From Dyella acidisoli (lineage in GTDB: Bacteria > Pseudomonadota > Gammaproteobacteria > Xanthomonadales > Rhodanobacteraceae): 64,000 nucleotides of DNA. Of the stretch, positions 37,867-46,704 are shown in pieces. The notes under the pieces are model-generated. The model was not told where the DNA came from, ran no database searches, and saw only the letters and a list, made by a program, of their open reading frames with translations. Positions within the stretch are counted from its first letter, which is position 1, and each line of letters opens with the position of its first letter. Made by a program: the position numbers and the translations under genes. The stretch covers positions 148,084 through 212,083 of the forward strand of contig NZ_BSOB01000010.1 in assembly GCF_030160295.1 (NCBI RefSeq), given 5' to 3'.

Positions 37867-39969
37867 ATGACCGACGTTCCAGCCACCGACATCGCTTCCA
37901 CTCTGCAAAAGCTCAGCGAGCTACTGCAGCGCGATGCCAATGAAGAAGCCGTTCAATTCGCGACGACGGCACGGCGGCAATTCCCGGTTTCGGCCGATTT
38001 GATTCGCCTGCACGGAGTAGCGCTGCTGCGCCTCGGGCGACGCCGCGATGCACACACAGCGTTGAACCGCGCCGCGGAACTTGCACCCGACAACATCGAG
38101 CTGCAATGCAATTTGGCCAGCCTGGCCATGGACGAAGGTCGAACCGGCGCCGCCATCGAGCGTCTACAAAAGGCACTGGCAAGAACGCCTGGACATCCAG
38201 CCCTGTTGCAAGCCTTGGGCACGGCGTACATGGCCGCTGGCCAGCACGTGCAAGGACGTGACGCATTTGCACAGGCACTGAAAGGCCTGCCCCAGCATCC
38301 GGCCATTCGCCTCAATCTCGCGGCGGCGGAAATGGAACTGGGTCATCTATCGGAAGCCGAAACACTGGTACGCCAGGTACTGCAGCAAGCGCCGAATGCC
38401 GACGTCGCGCATGCGATGCTCGGCCACCTGCTGCATATGCAACATCGTCCGCGGGAAGCTGCCGCTTCGCTGCTCCAAGCCGGCAAATTGGCGCCAACCA
38501 ATGTGCAGCACCTGTTCCAGGCCGCGCTGATGCTGGACGAAGCCGGCGATCTTGCCGGCGCGCACGATGCCTTCGCCGACGCATTGACGCGCGCCCCCGA
38601 TTCAGTACCGGTGATGGGGCAACTTCTATTCGCCCGCCGCCGGCTGTGCCGCTGGAAGAACCTCGATGTGCTCACCGAGCACGTGATCCGAGCCGTATCG
38701 CAAGGCGAAGCCGGGATTCATCCGTTCGCTTTTCTGTTCGAAGACACCGACGCCGCGCTGCAACTGCAATGCGCGAAAACATATGCCTCGCTGATCGAAA
38801 ACCAGGCAAGCAGCTTCCGCCAGCAACTCAACTTGCGCCACACGATGCCCATGCCGGATACGCCCATCCGTGTCGGCATGCTGGCCGAGGGATTTCACGA
38901 AACGGCCGTCAGCCACCATCTTGTGGCTTTGATCGAGGCGCTTGCCGATAGCGATCTGGACGTACACCTGTTCGCCACTACGCCCGATGACGGTAGCGCA
39001 ATACGGCGACGCTTTTCCGCCGCGGCAACCATGCATGACGTTTCCACCTTGAATCGCACACAGGTTGCCACGTTGATCCATGGCGCAGGCATCGAAGTGC
39101 TGTTCGATCTCAACGGTTATCGCAGTCGTGGCAATGCAGAACTGATGTCCCTGTGCCCCGCACCCATCCAGGTCGGCTGGCTCGGCTACACCGGCAGTTC
39201 CGGCGCGCCGTGGATGGATTACCTGCTTACCGACAAGATCGTGCTTCCGCATGAATTGCGCGAGCATGTCAGCGAGAAAGTGATCCGTCTCTCGCGCTGC
39301 CAGCAGCCGAACGATCCGAACCGAGTTCAGGCAAAGCCACCATCACGCAGCGAGTGCGGATTGCCGGAGAAAGGCGTCGTATTCGCCTGCTTGCAGGAAA
39401 TGCAGGCCATCAATCCCGCCATGTTTGCGCGCTGCATGCTGATCCTGCAGCAAGTGCCCGACAGTGTGCTGTGGCTACTTACCGGACCGGCCAATACAGA
39501 TGAACGTCTGAGGCAGGCAGCACGCGCGCTCGACGTCGCGCCAGAACGTCTCGTCTTCATGCCACGCCTGCCGTATGCGGAGTATGCGGCGCGCTACGCG
39601 CACATCGATCTTTATCTCGACACTTTGCCGATCAACTCGCGCGCCACTGCGTCCGATGCATTATGGGCAGGCTGTCCCGTGCTCACCCGCACCGGCGAAA
39701 CCGTCGGGTCGCGCACGGTCACCAGTTTGCTGCACCACCTTGGCTTGCCCGAACTGATCATGGGCGACAACACGTCGTTCATCGGCATGGCCGTCGAACT
39801 GGGAAACCATCCGGAAGCGCTGGCCACTTTGCGAAAGCATCTGCAGCAGCAGCGCAATGTGAGCCCTCTGTTCGACATAAAGGGCTTCGCGGCGGACTTC
39901 CGTCGCGCCGTGCGCACGATCAGTGCGCGGTATCGCATCGGGCGGCCGCCGAGCGACGTGGATTTATAG
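37867..39969 (+). CDS. TPR protein with SPINDLY/O-GlcNAc transferase-type domain
   Basis: 700-aa protein. Residues 1 to about 280 form tandem tetratricopeptide repeats; residues about 330-690 match the GT41 (OGT/SPY) catalytic region. Visible landmarks are GYTGSSGAPWMDYLLTD, FACLQEMQAINPAMF, RLPYAEYAARYAHIDLYLDT and LWAGCPVLTRTGETVGSR, the last forming the UDP-sugar pocket. It probably glycosylates proteins with GlcNAc or another sugar, in the cytoplasm, since no signal peptide is seen. The start MTDVPATD was chosen; the frame extends 24 codons upstream without a better site. No obvious target gene is adjacent. Confidence 0.88.
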   Translation: MTDVPATDIASTLQKLSELLQRDANEEAVQFATTARRQFPVSADLIRLHGVALLRLGRRRDAHTALNRAAELAPDNIELQCNLASLAMDEGRTGAAIERLQKALARTPGHPALLQALGTAYMAAGQHVQGRDAFAQALKGLPQHPAIRLNLAAAEMELGHLSEAETLVRQVLQQAPNADVAHAMLGHLLHMQHRPREAAASLLQAGKLAPTNVQHLFQAALMLDEAGDLAGAHDAFADALTRAPDSVPVMGQLLFARRRLCRWKNLDVLTEHVIRAVSQGEAGIHPFAFLFEDTDAALQLQCAKTYASLIENQASSFRQQLNLRHTMPMPDTPIRVGMLAEGFHETAVSHHLVALIEALADSDLDVHLFATTPDDGSAIRRRFSAAATMHDVSTLNRTQVATLIHGAGIEVLFDLNGYRSRGNAELMSLCPAPIQVGWLGYTGSSGAPWMDYLLTDKIVLPHELREHVSEKVIRLSRCQQPNDPNRVQAKPPSRSECGLPEKGVVFACLQEMQAINPAMFARCMLILQQVPDSVLWLLTGPANTDERLRQAARALDVAPERLVFMPRLPYAEYAARYAHIDLYLDTLPINSRATASDALWAGCPVLTRTGETVGSRTVTSLLHHLGLPELIMGDNTSFIGMAVELGNHPEALATLRKHLQQQRNVSPLFDIKGFAADFRRAVRTISARYRIGRPPSDVDL

Positions 39970-39970
39970 C

Positions 39971-40237
39971 CTAGAAAACAAAAAAGCCACCCTGCACTTC
40001 ACCTTCGTGCGGGTTGCGAATCACTTCATCCACGCGTGCGGCAGGCGGCCCCTGCCATAACCATTGCTCAAGCTGATGCAGTGCCTCGGCGCTGCCGCTG
40101 GCAATCACCTCCACCCGCCCGTCAGACAGATTGCGCGCATGGCCATGCAAGCCAAGCCGCATAGCCTCATTGCGCGCACTGGCGCGGAAAAACACGCCTT
40201 GCACTTTGCCGCTGACGAGGAAACGGACACCACTCAT
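39971..40237 (-). CDS. Acylphosphatase
   Basis: 88-aa acylphosphatase hydrolysing carboxyl-phosphate bonds. The phosphate-binding loop VSGKVQGVFFRASA, with its catalytic Arg, and the catalytic Asn in HARNLSDGRVEV are present. The start MSGVRFLV at 40237 is used because earlier in-frame codons overlap the TlpA-like gene. It ends two bases from the convergent OGT-like gene. Confidence 0.94.
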   Translation of the reverse strand: MSGVRFLVSGKVQGVFFRASARNEAMRLGLHGHARNLSDGRVEVIASGSAEALHQLEQWLWQGPPAARVDEVIRNPHEGEVQGGFFVF

Positions 40238-40241
40238 ACGA

Positions 40242-40709
40242 TCACTTGCCGATAGCCGCGTCCAGCACTGCTGGCGTGATCGGCCCCATGAAGTGCTTGG
40301 CCACCTTACCATCCGGTCCGATCAGATAAGTAGTCGGCAGGCCGCGCGGCTCGTCGAAATCCGTAAGCGGCTTGTCCATGGTCACCTGCGCTACGGGGAA
40401 ACTCACGGGATGCTTGTCCAGGAACGCGCGAATGTCGGAAGGGTCAGTGTCCTCATACGCAACGCCGATCGCACTCACATTGGGATGCGCCTTCACGAAC
40501 TGAGAGATTCCCGGCAGTTCCTTGATACATGGCACGCACCATGTTGCCCAGAAATTCACGATCACCCAATGCCCTCGTTGCGCAGCCAGATCGTACGGCT
40601 TGCCATCCAGTGTCGTCACTTTGAGTGAGGGTTGCGTAGGCATGGCGGCGTAGACAGGCGCAGCCAGCAAGCATGCAGCCAGCAGCAAGGACGATGCGAA
40701 CAACTTCAT
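40242..40709 (-). CDS. TlpA/ResA-type periplasmic thioredoxin-like protein
   Basis: 155-aa protein with a signal peptide (residues 1-22, ending APVYA) and an AhpC/TSA-Redoxin fold. The active site is WCVPC (Cys58, Cys61) and the cis-proline region is GLPTTYLIGPDGKV. It is a likely periplasmic disulfide reductase or thiol-peroxide-type enzyme. Its ATG overlaps the TGA of the YihY-family gene (ATGA), and the acylphosphatase gene follows by four bases, so the three form one unit. Confidence 0.91.
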   Translation of the reverse strand: MKLFASSLLLAACLLAAPVYAAMPTQPSLKVTTLDGKPYDLAAQRGHWVIVNFWATWCVPCIKELPGISQFVKAHPNVSAIGVAYEDTDPSDIRAFLDKHPVSFPVAQVTMDKPLTDFDEPRGLPTTYLIGPDGKVAKHFMGPITPAVLDAAIGK

Positions 40710-41995
40710 GTTTCCGATTCCTGCGTGTGTGAAACCTGGCGCGAAGGCGCAGGCGAAGTGCGGACAGGATAAATCTTGTCCAGACGGGTACTCAGCGTAG
40801 CATCGAGCGAATGCGCCAGGCGGGTGAGCACGGACAACAACTCCGGCGGCAACTCGATGCCGGAGGCAGCGATCTGCTCCGCTGGATTCAACGGCAGCCG
40901 GTAGCCGCTGTGGCGGTAGACCTGCAGCAGATCGGTGCTATCCAGACTGCGCACTAACGACCAGCCACCGGTCTCGCTGCGATGGATGAGCCCACTGCGC
41001 GCCAGATCATCGAAATAGATAGCGATCGCTTCGCTGCGCATATAAGGCTCCGCCTCACGAATGGAACGCGGATCCACACAACGTCCGGCGCGCTGCGCAT
41101 CTACGAAATGGCGCAGCACTACCAATAACCCAAGGAACTCCGAACCTTCCGGCAATTCATCGCACGGTTTCTGGTATTCGAACGCAGAAATGGATGCGGC
41201 CAGCGACGCACACAGGATCACGATCACCCATGACAGGTAGATCCATAACAGCAGCAACGGAATGATCGCCAATGCACCGTAGATTTGCTGATAGTTGTGC
41301 GCGCTCTGTACGTAGTGCGTAAAACCCCACCGCGCAAATTCGAACAGGACCGCACCCAGCGCGGCACCGATCGCTGTATGCCTCTTATTGACGCGCCGAT
41401 TGGGCACGGTGGTGTACATCAGCCACAGCGTGAGAAACGTCACCACGAACGGCAACGCTTTCAGCAGCTCTTGCCCAACGCCGAACTGCTCACCGGCGTT
41501 GCGCAGCATCGGTACGGCAGCCACGTAAGAGGTGACGGCGATGCCGCCGACCACCAGGATCGGACCCAGCGTCAGCGCCGCCCAATACAACAACAGGCGT
41601 GGCCCCCATGGACGATGCTGGCGCACTTTCCAGATGCGGTTGAGACGATCCTCGATGCTGATCATCATCGACACCGCACTGAACAGCATCACCAGGATGC
41701 TGATGCCGGTCAGCTTGCGCGCGTTGGATGCGAAGTCGAGCAGCGCTTTCTGCACCGTCTCCCCCGCCGCCGGCACGAAATTGCTGAAGACGAAATTGAT
41801 CAGCGTGTCGCGCGCTTCCTCGAACATGGGAAATGCCGCGAACATAGCCAGCACCGCCACCGTGAGCGGCACCAGCGAAACGAGCGTGGTGTATGAAAGC
41901 GCACCCGCCGTCTCGAAACACTTGTCGTCGAGAAAGCGCCGCCACAGGAAGCGGCCCAGGCTCATCGTCCGATCGCGGTCAAAAGGCAAGTTCAT
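40706..41995 (-). CDS. YihY/BrkB (UPF0761) family inner-membrane protein
   Basis: 429-aa protein: six predicted membrane helices in residues 30-275 with the family motifs ETAGALSYTTLVSLVPL and NRRVNKRHTAIGAALGAVLFE, then a cytoplasmic C-terminal extension of about 150 residues resembling a winged-helix fold. The family was once called ribonuclease BN; that activity belongs to another protein. It may be a transporter, with the substrate unknown. It is first in an operon with the TlpA-like gene. Confidence 0.9.
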   Translation of the reverse strand: MNLPFDRDRTMSLGRFLWRRFLDDKCFETAGALSYTTLVSLVPLTVAVLAMFAAFPMFEEARDTLINFVFSNFVPAAGETVQKALLDFASNARKLTGISILVMLFSAVSMMISIEDRLNRIWKVRQHRPWGPRLLLYWAALTLGPILVVGGIAVTSYVAAVPMLRNAGEQFGVGQELLKALPFVVTFLTLWLMYTTVPNRRVNKRHTAIGAALGAVLFEFARWGFTHYVQSAHNYQQIYGALAIIPLLLLWIYLSWVIVILCASLAASISAFEYQKPCDELPEGSEFLGLLVVLRHFVDAQRAGRCVDPRSIREAEPYMRSEAIAIYFDDLARSGLIHRSETGGWSLVRSLDSTDLLQVYRHSGYRLPLNPAEQIAASGIELPPELLSVLTRLAHSLDATLSTRLDKIYPVRTSPAPSRQVSHTQESET

Positions 41996-42051
41996 GCGTC
42001 TACGTGCTCAACATCCCTGATCTCGCCCGTACACTACCCCATCCTCAATGA

Positions 42052-42662
<611 letters not shown>

Positions 42663-42663
<1 letters not shown>

Positions 42664-43007
42664 TGGCGCGGCTGGGAGTGATGAATCGCATCGGCGTAGC
42701 GGCATGGATCGCGCAGATCCTGCTGCAGTGCGCGTGGTATGCGTGGCTGTTTCCGCCGCAACGTGTGCCGATGTGGCTGGCGCTGGGCGTGGCAGTGATT
42801 CCGCTGTTGCTGCCGCTGCTGGCGATCGGCAACGTGCGTAGAGCTTTGCTGTGGGTCGGCATGCTCAGCCTGTTTTACTTTTGCCACGGCGTAGCTGAGA
42901 GCTGGAGTTCAACGCAAGAACGTGTACCCGCGATGCTGGAGATTTTATTCGCCTTGGCATTGATCGGCGCGCTTGGCGCGGGCGTGAAGCGCCGCCAAAG
43001 AACGTAG
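42663..43007 (+). CDS. DUF2069 family membrane protein
   Basis: 114-aa protein with four predicted membrane helices: residues 10-28, 37-52, 60-80 and 92-107. It fits DUF2069, a family of unknown function that commonly sits next to wrbA. Its start is coupled to the wrbA stop through TGATG. A palindromic repeat begins right at its stop. Confidence 0.82.
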
Positions 43008-43077
43008 GCTGGAGTGCAAATCCCAGCATCGCCATGTCTCTCAGGATCGTGATGTTGGGGTTTGCACCCCCATCTAC
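43004..43077. repeat. 74-bp palindromic element, copy 1
   Basis: It runs from GTAGGCTGGAGTGCAAATCC to GGGGTTTGCACCCCCATCTAC, with arms that are inverse of each other and a unique centre including CATGTCTCTCAGGATCG. Copy 2 (45418-45491) has the same length, but its centre is the reverse complement of this one, so the two copies lie in opposite orientation. Confidence 0.8.
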
Positions 43078-43151
43078 CGAGCGCATCCTTTTTACAGGCA
43101 AGCCACAGAGCAGTTTGGTAGGTTACAAGCAGACTTGCCGAGGTGACCGCT

Positions 43152-44792
43152 ATGGGATTCTTGCAAGACGCCCCACAACTCGCGCATCCATATCGCGGCG
43201 ATCGCCTGCTGACCGCCCTGCTCAACCGTGTGCTTCCACCCGAGCGGCGCGCAGCGCTGGACGCCGATCTCGACGCACTGGGCGACTACGCGCTGATGGC
43301 CTTCGAGCGCAGCAGCCGCAGCACGCGCCGCAAACCTGTCTTGACGCAATGGGACGCCTGGGGCTGTCGCGTCGATCGGATCGAATTGACCCCGGCGTGG
43401 CTCGAAGGGCCGGCGCTTACGACGCGCCACGCGATTCTCGCGTCCGGACATGAAGCACACGAATACGCGCGACTGGAAGAATTCGCCCGTGCCTATCTCT
43501 ATCACGTGGCCAGCGAGTTCTACACCTGCCCACTGGCGATGACCGATGGCGCTGCCACCGCGCTCAAAGCCTCCGGCAACCCGTCGCTGATCGATCGCGC
43601 GCTGCCGCACTTCCTCAGCCGCGAGGCCGGCGGATTCTGGCTATCCGGGCAATGGATGACGGAAAACACCGGCGGCTCTGATGTCGGCAACACTGAAACC
43701 GTAGCCAGGCAGGATGCGCAAGGCCAATGGCGTTTGTACGGGCGCAAGTGGTTCAGTTCCGCGGTGGTGGGCGAAGCTGCGCTGGCCTTGGCGCGCCCGG
43801 AAAGTGCAGGCGAAGGCGCCTCATCGCTTGCCTTGTTCTATGTGGAAACCATGGATGGTCAGGCGCGCAAACCAGAACTGATCATCGATCGTTTGAAGGA
43901 CAAGCTCGGCACGCACGAACTCCCCACCGCAGAGATCCACCTCGATGGTCTGCCCGCCTGGCCGGTAGGCGAACTTGCGCACGGTGTACGCCAGGTTGCG
44001 CCGATGCTCAACATCACGCGCACGTGGAATGCGATTGGTGCCATTGCCAGCATGGCGCGCGGGATCAGCCTTGCGCGTGACTACGCAACGCGACGCCATG
44101 CATTTGGACGTCCATTGCGCGAACAGCCCTTGCACGTACAGACAATCGCGGACATGCAAGCCGAGTTCGAAGGCGCGTTTGCGCTTACCTTCGAAGTAGC
44201 GCACCTGCTCGGGCGAGTGGAACAAGGTATGGCCACGCCGCATGAAACTGTCGCATTGCGCTTGCTTACCCCGCTGGTGAAGCTCTGGACGGGCAAGATG
44301 GCGGTGAATCTATGCTCGGAAGCGCTGGAATGTTTCGGCGGCGCCGGCTACATCGAAGACACCGGCTTACCCCAGTTGCTGCGCGACGCCCAGGTGTATG
44401 CGATCTGGGAGGGCACCACCAACGTGCTGTCGCTGGACAGCCTGCGTGCACTGGCCGGACACAACAGTTTCGCCTCGCTGCGCAAACTCATCGGCGAATG
44501 GCTGGGCAAGGCGCACAACACGCAAGCTTCGTTCACCGTACAGGCGGCATTGGATGCCACGGCCATGCATCTGGACGCGAAGAAGGTCGAGCGTTCCGAA
44601 CTCGAAGCCGGTGCCCGCGGCATTGCCCTGACCCTGGCGCGCTGCGCGGCGGCAGCGCTGCTTGCCCGTCAGGCAGCATGGTCAACCCAGCGCGATCAGC
44701 GCCCGGCAGCGGCACTACGCCGCTTCCTGGGCCATGGCCTGCTCCGTCTTTCCGATCTCAACGAGGAAGATAGCCGACTGCTGATGGAATGA
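43152..44792 (+). CDS. Acyl-CoA dehydrogenase family protein (AidB-like)
   Basis: 546-aa flavoprotein. The N-terminal segment with EFYTCPLAMTDGAATAL, the WMTENTGGSDVGNTETVAR motif (FAD and substrate loop) and ECFGGAGYIEDTGLPQLLRDAQVYAIWEGTTNVLSLD near the C-terminus match the AidB/DszC-like branch. A long C-terminal helical extension follows. E. coli AidB is linked to the alkylation response. Whether this protein acts on acyl-CoA or on DNA damage is not known. ATG 43152 is used, with GAGGTG just upstream. Confidence 0.9.
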   Translation: MGFLQDAPQLAHPYRGDRLLTALLNRVLPPERRAALDADLDALGDYALMAFERSSRSTRRKPVLTQWDAWGCRVDRIELTPAWLEGPALTTRHAILASGHEAHEYARLEEFARAYLYHVASEFYTCPLAMTDGAATALKASGNPSLIDRALPHFLSREAGGFWLSGQWMTENTGGSDVGNTETVARQDAQGQWRLYGRKWFSSAVVGEAALALARPESAGEGASSLALFYVETMDGQARKPELIIDRLKDKLGTHELPTAEIHLDGLPAWPVGELAHGVRQVAPMLNITRTWNAIGAIASMARGISLARDYATRRHAFGRPLREQPLHVQTIADMQAEFEGAFALTFEVAHLLGRVEQGMATPHETVALRLLTPLVKLWTGKMAVNLCSEALECFGGAGYIEDTGLPQLLRDAQVYAIWEGTTNVLSLDSLRALAGHNSFASLRKLIGEWLGKAHNTQASFTVQAALDATAMHLDAKKVERSELEAGARGIALTLARCAAAALLARQAAWSTQRDQRPAAALRRFLGHGLLRLSDLNEEDSRLLME

Positions 44793-44796
44793 TCGC

Positions 44797-44873
44797 CTAA
44801 GAGCCTGTTTGATAGCTCAGCGTGGTTCGCATGGCCCCTGGGTGGGCCGCGGGGGGGTATCAAACAGACGCTC
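44797..44873. repeat. Inverted-repeat element with CCTAAGAGCCTGT border, copy 1
   Basis: It begins CCTAAGAGCCTGTTTGATA and ends with TATCAAACAG then ACGCTC; CTGTTTGATA (44805-44814) is exactly inverse to 44858-44867. The interior of about 43 bp is G-rich (CCGCGGGGGGG). The border CCTAAGAGCCTGT is shared with the larger element at 51353-51517. Confidence 0.7.
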
Positions 44874-44922
44874 AGTCAGACCAGCTAGAATGCCCAGCCT
44901 CCCCCTTCGCGCCTATCCGATC

Positions 44923-45414
44923 ATGCAGCATCTGACTATCGTCACCACCGGCGGCACCATCGACAAGATCTACTTCGACGACAAGTCGGACTACAAGATC
45001 GGCGCACCGCAGATCGGCGAAATCCTCAGCCAGCTCGGCGTGGCGTTCCAGTTTGATGTGATTCCGATCCTGCGCAAGGACAGCCTGCATATCACCCAGG
45101 AAGATCGCGCACTGATCCGCTCCACCATCGAAGCCCAGCCGAGCCGCCACGTGCTGGTGACACACGGCACCGACACCATGGTGGAAACCGCGCAAGAGCT
45201 CGCTTCACTCAAAGGTAAGGTGATCGTTCTCACCGGCGCACTGAATCCTGCACGCTTCCAAGGTTCGGATGCAGTGTTCAACATTGGCTGCGCGGTGGCC
45301 GCCGTGCAGACGCTACCGGATGGCGTTTATATCGCGATGAACGGTCGCGTGTGGGATCCAGCCAAGGTGCGCAAGAATCGCGATGCGAATCGCTTCGAGG
45401 AAGTGCGCAACTGA
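44923..45414 (+). CDS. Single-domain asparaginase-like protein
   Basis: 163-aa protein equal to the N-terminal domain of bacterial L-asparaginases. The catalytic threonine motif TTGGTIDK (residues 8-15) and the second motif VTHGTDTMVETA are intact, then ALNPARFQGSDAVFNIG. The C-terminal domain of type I and II enzymes is absent. Such short forms recur in proteobacteria, so this is probably not a truncation. Activity is uncertain, because in full-length enzymes the neighbouring subunit completes the active site. The ATG at 44923 gives the family start. Confidence 0.83.
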   Translation: MQHLTIVTTGGTIDKIYFDDKSDYKIGAPQIGEILSQLGVAFQFDVIPILRKDSLHITQEDRALIRSTIEAQPSRHVLVTHGTDTMVETAQELASLKGKVIVLTGALNPARFQGSDAVFNIGCAVAAVQTLPDGVYIAMNGRVWDPAKVRKNRDANRFEEVRN

Positions 45415-45417
45415 TGC

Positions 45418-45491
45418 GTAGGTTGGGGTGCAAACCCCAGCATCGCGATCCTGAGAGACATGGGAACGTTGGGGTTTACACCCCAACCTAC
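45418..45491. repeat. 74-bp palindromic element, copy 2
   Basis: GTAGGTTGGGGTGCAAACCC to GGGGTTTACACCCCAACCTAC, outer arms inverse over about 20 bases. The centre CGATCCTGAGAGACATG is the reverse complement of the centre of copy 1 (43004-43077). It lies between the asparaginase-like gene and sufT, which converge, so it may also serve as a terminator for both. Confidence 0.8.
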
Positions 45492-45492
45492 C

Positions 45493-46050
45493 TCAGAGCA
45501 TTCCCGTTTCGAGCTTCGCCACTTCCGACATCATCGAGTGATTCCACGGCGGATCGAACACCAGATCGACATCCGCTTCCTTGATCGTCGGAATCAATTC
45601 GAGCTTGGTGCGCGCATCATCGATCAGCACGTCACCCATGCCGCAACCCGGTGCAGTGAGCGTCATCTTGACGTACACCTTGCGTTCTTCGGGAGCGACG
45701 GTTTCCAGGCTCACGTCGTAGACCAAGCCCAGTTCCACCACATTGATCGGAATCTCAGGATCGAACACGGTGCGCAATTGCTGCCACACCAGCGCTTCCA
45801 CGTCAGCGTCGGTAGCGTCGTCCGGGAGTTCCAGCGGCGGCGGCGGCTCCTTGCCCAATGCATCGGCGTCCTTGCCGGCAACACGAAACAGATTGCCTTC
45901 CACGTACACGGTAAAGCTGCCGCCGAGCGCTTGCGTGATGTAACCCACTTGGCCGGCTGGCAGCACCACGTTTTCGCCCTGCGGCACCATGACCACGTTG
46001 CAATCGCGCTGCAGGGTGAAAGGCTCGCTGCTAAGACTGAAACCGCTCAT
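45493..46050 (-). CDS. sufT: Putative Fe-S cluster assembly protein SufT
   Basis: 185-aa protein. The N-terminal 80 residues form a domain of unknown function, and the C-terminal part is the MIP18/DUF59 domain (VWQQLRTVFDPEIPINVVELGLVYDV, then LTAPGCGMGDVLIDDARTKL). In other bacteria SufT helps mature iron-sulfur proteins and is often inside a suf operon. Here no other suf gene is near. It converges with the asparaginase-like gene. Confidence 0.88.
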   Translation of the reverse strand: MSGFSLSSEPFTLQRDCNVVMVPQGENVVLPAGQVGYITQALGGSFTVYVEGNLFRVAGKDADALGKEPPPPLELPDDATDADVEALVWQQLRTVFDPEIPINVVELGLVYDVSLETVAPEERKVYVKMTLTAPGCGMGDVLIDDARTKLELIPTIKEADVDLVFDPPWNHSMMSEVAKLETGML

Positions 46051-46260
46051 GTCATCTCTTGGGGAAATCGTTGGGGCATTGCCGGCCAGCGGCGATCCGG
46101 CCCTCTATTATGCCGGCCATTCGTAGGGCCTGTCCCCCACATCAGGCTGAATTCGCCCAAACTCAAGGGACCTGAGCACTCGGATCACGTTAAGATGCCC
46201 GCTTTGCCTTGCCTGCAGGACAGCGCGCACCGTGTTCCCAGCCAAACGTAGTAACCGCCC

Positions 46261-46704
46261 ATGATCGTGCGGAAGATCGTCAGCGAATGCTTCGCGCTGT
46301 TGTGCGCGGTGATGCTGGGGCTCGCGGCCGGCGCCATCTGGCTGCTGCCCACCGTGTTCTTCCATCGGCCGCTACCCTGGTTGGCAGTGCCCGCAGGCTG
46401 GCTTCTCGCCATCGCGATCCGGCAATGGGTGCACGGCCGCAAATGGAACGCGGCGCTGCTCGCAGCGATCGCCACCGTAGTCGCCAGTGCTTACATTCGC
46501 GTGCTGATTACCACGGTGAACATTGCCGCCATGATGGGCTATGGCTTGGTAAATACGATGCGTACCGCTGGCCTGCCCATGCTGCTGGATTTCGCGCATA
46601 TGGCCACTAGCAAAGCCGACGTGGCCTGGTCAGTAGCGGGCGTCGTCGTTGCGATAATGATCGCAGTGCGTTCGCCCGCTGCACCTCCGCGCAAAACAAA
46701 CTGA
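46261..46704 (+). CDS. Hypothetical membrane protein
   Basis: 147-aa protein I do not recognise. It has four predicted membrane segments: residues 9-29, 38-55, 62-88 and 121-138. A short basic C-terminal tail ends the protein. No conserved catalytic motif is visible. No clear ribosome-binding site precedes the ATG. It stands alone, converging with pntB, whose last base directly follows its stop. Confidence 0.6.
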   Translation: MIVRKIVSECFALLCAVMLGLAAGAIWLLPTVFFHRPLPWLAVPAGWLLAIAIRQWVHGRKWNAALLAAIATVVASAYIRVLITTVNIAAMMGYGLVNTMRTAGLPMLLDFAHMATSKADVAWSVAGVVVAIMIAVRSPAAPPRKTN

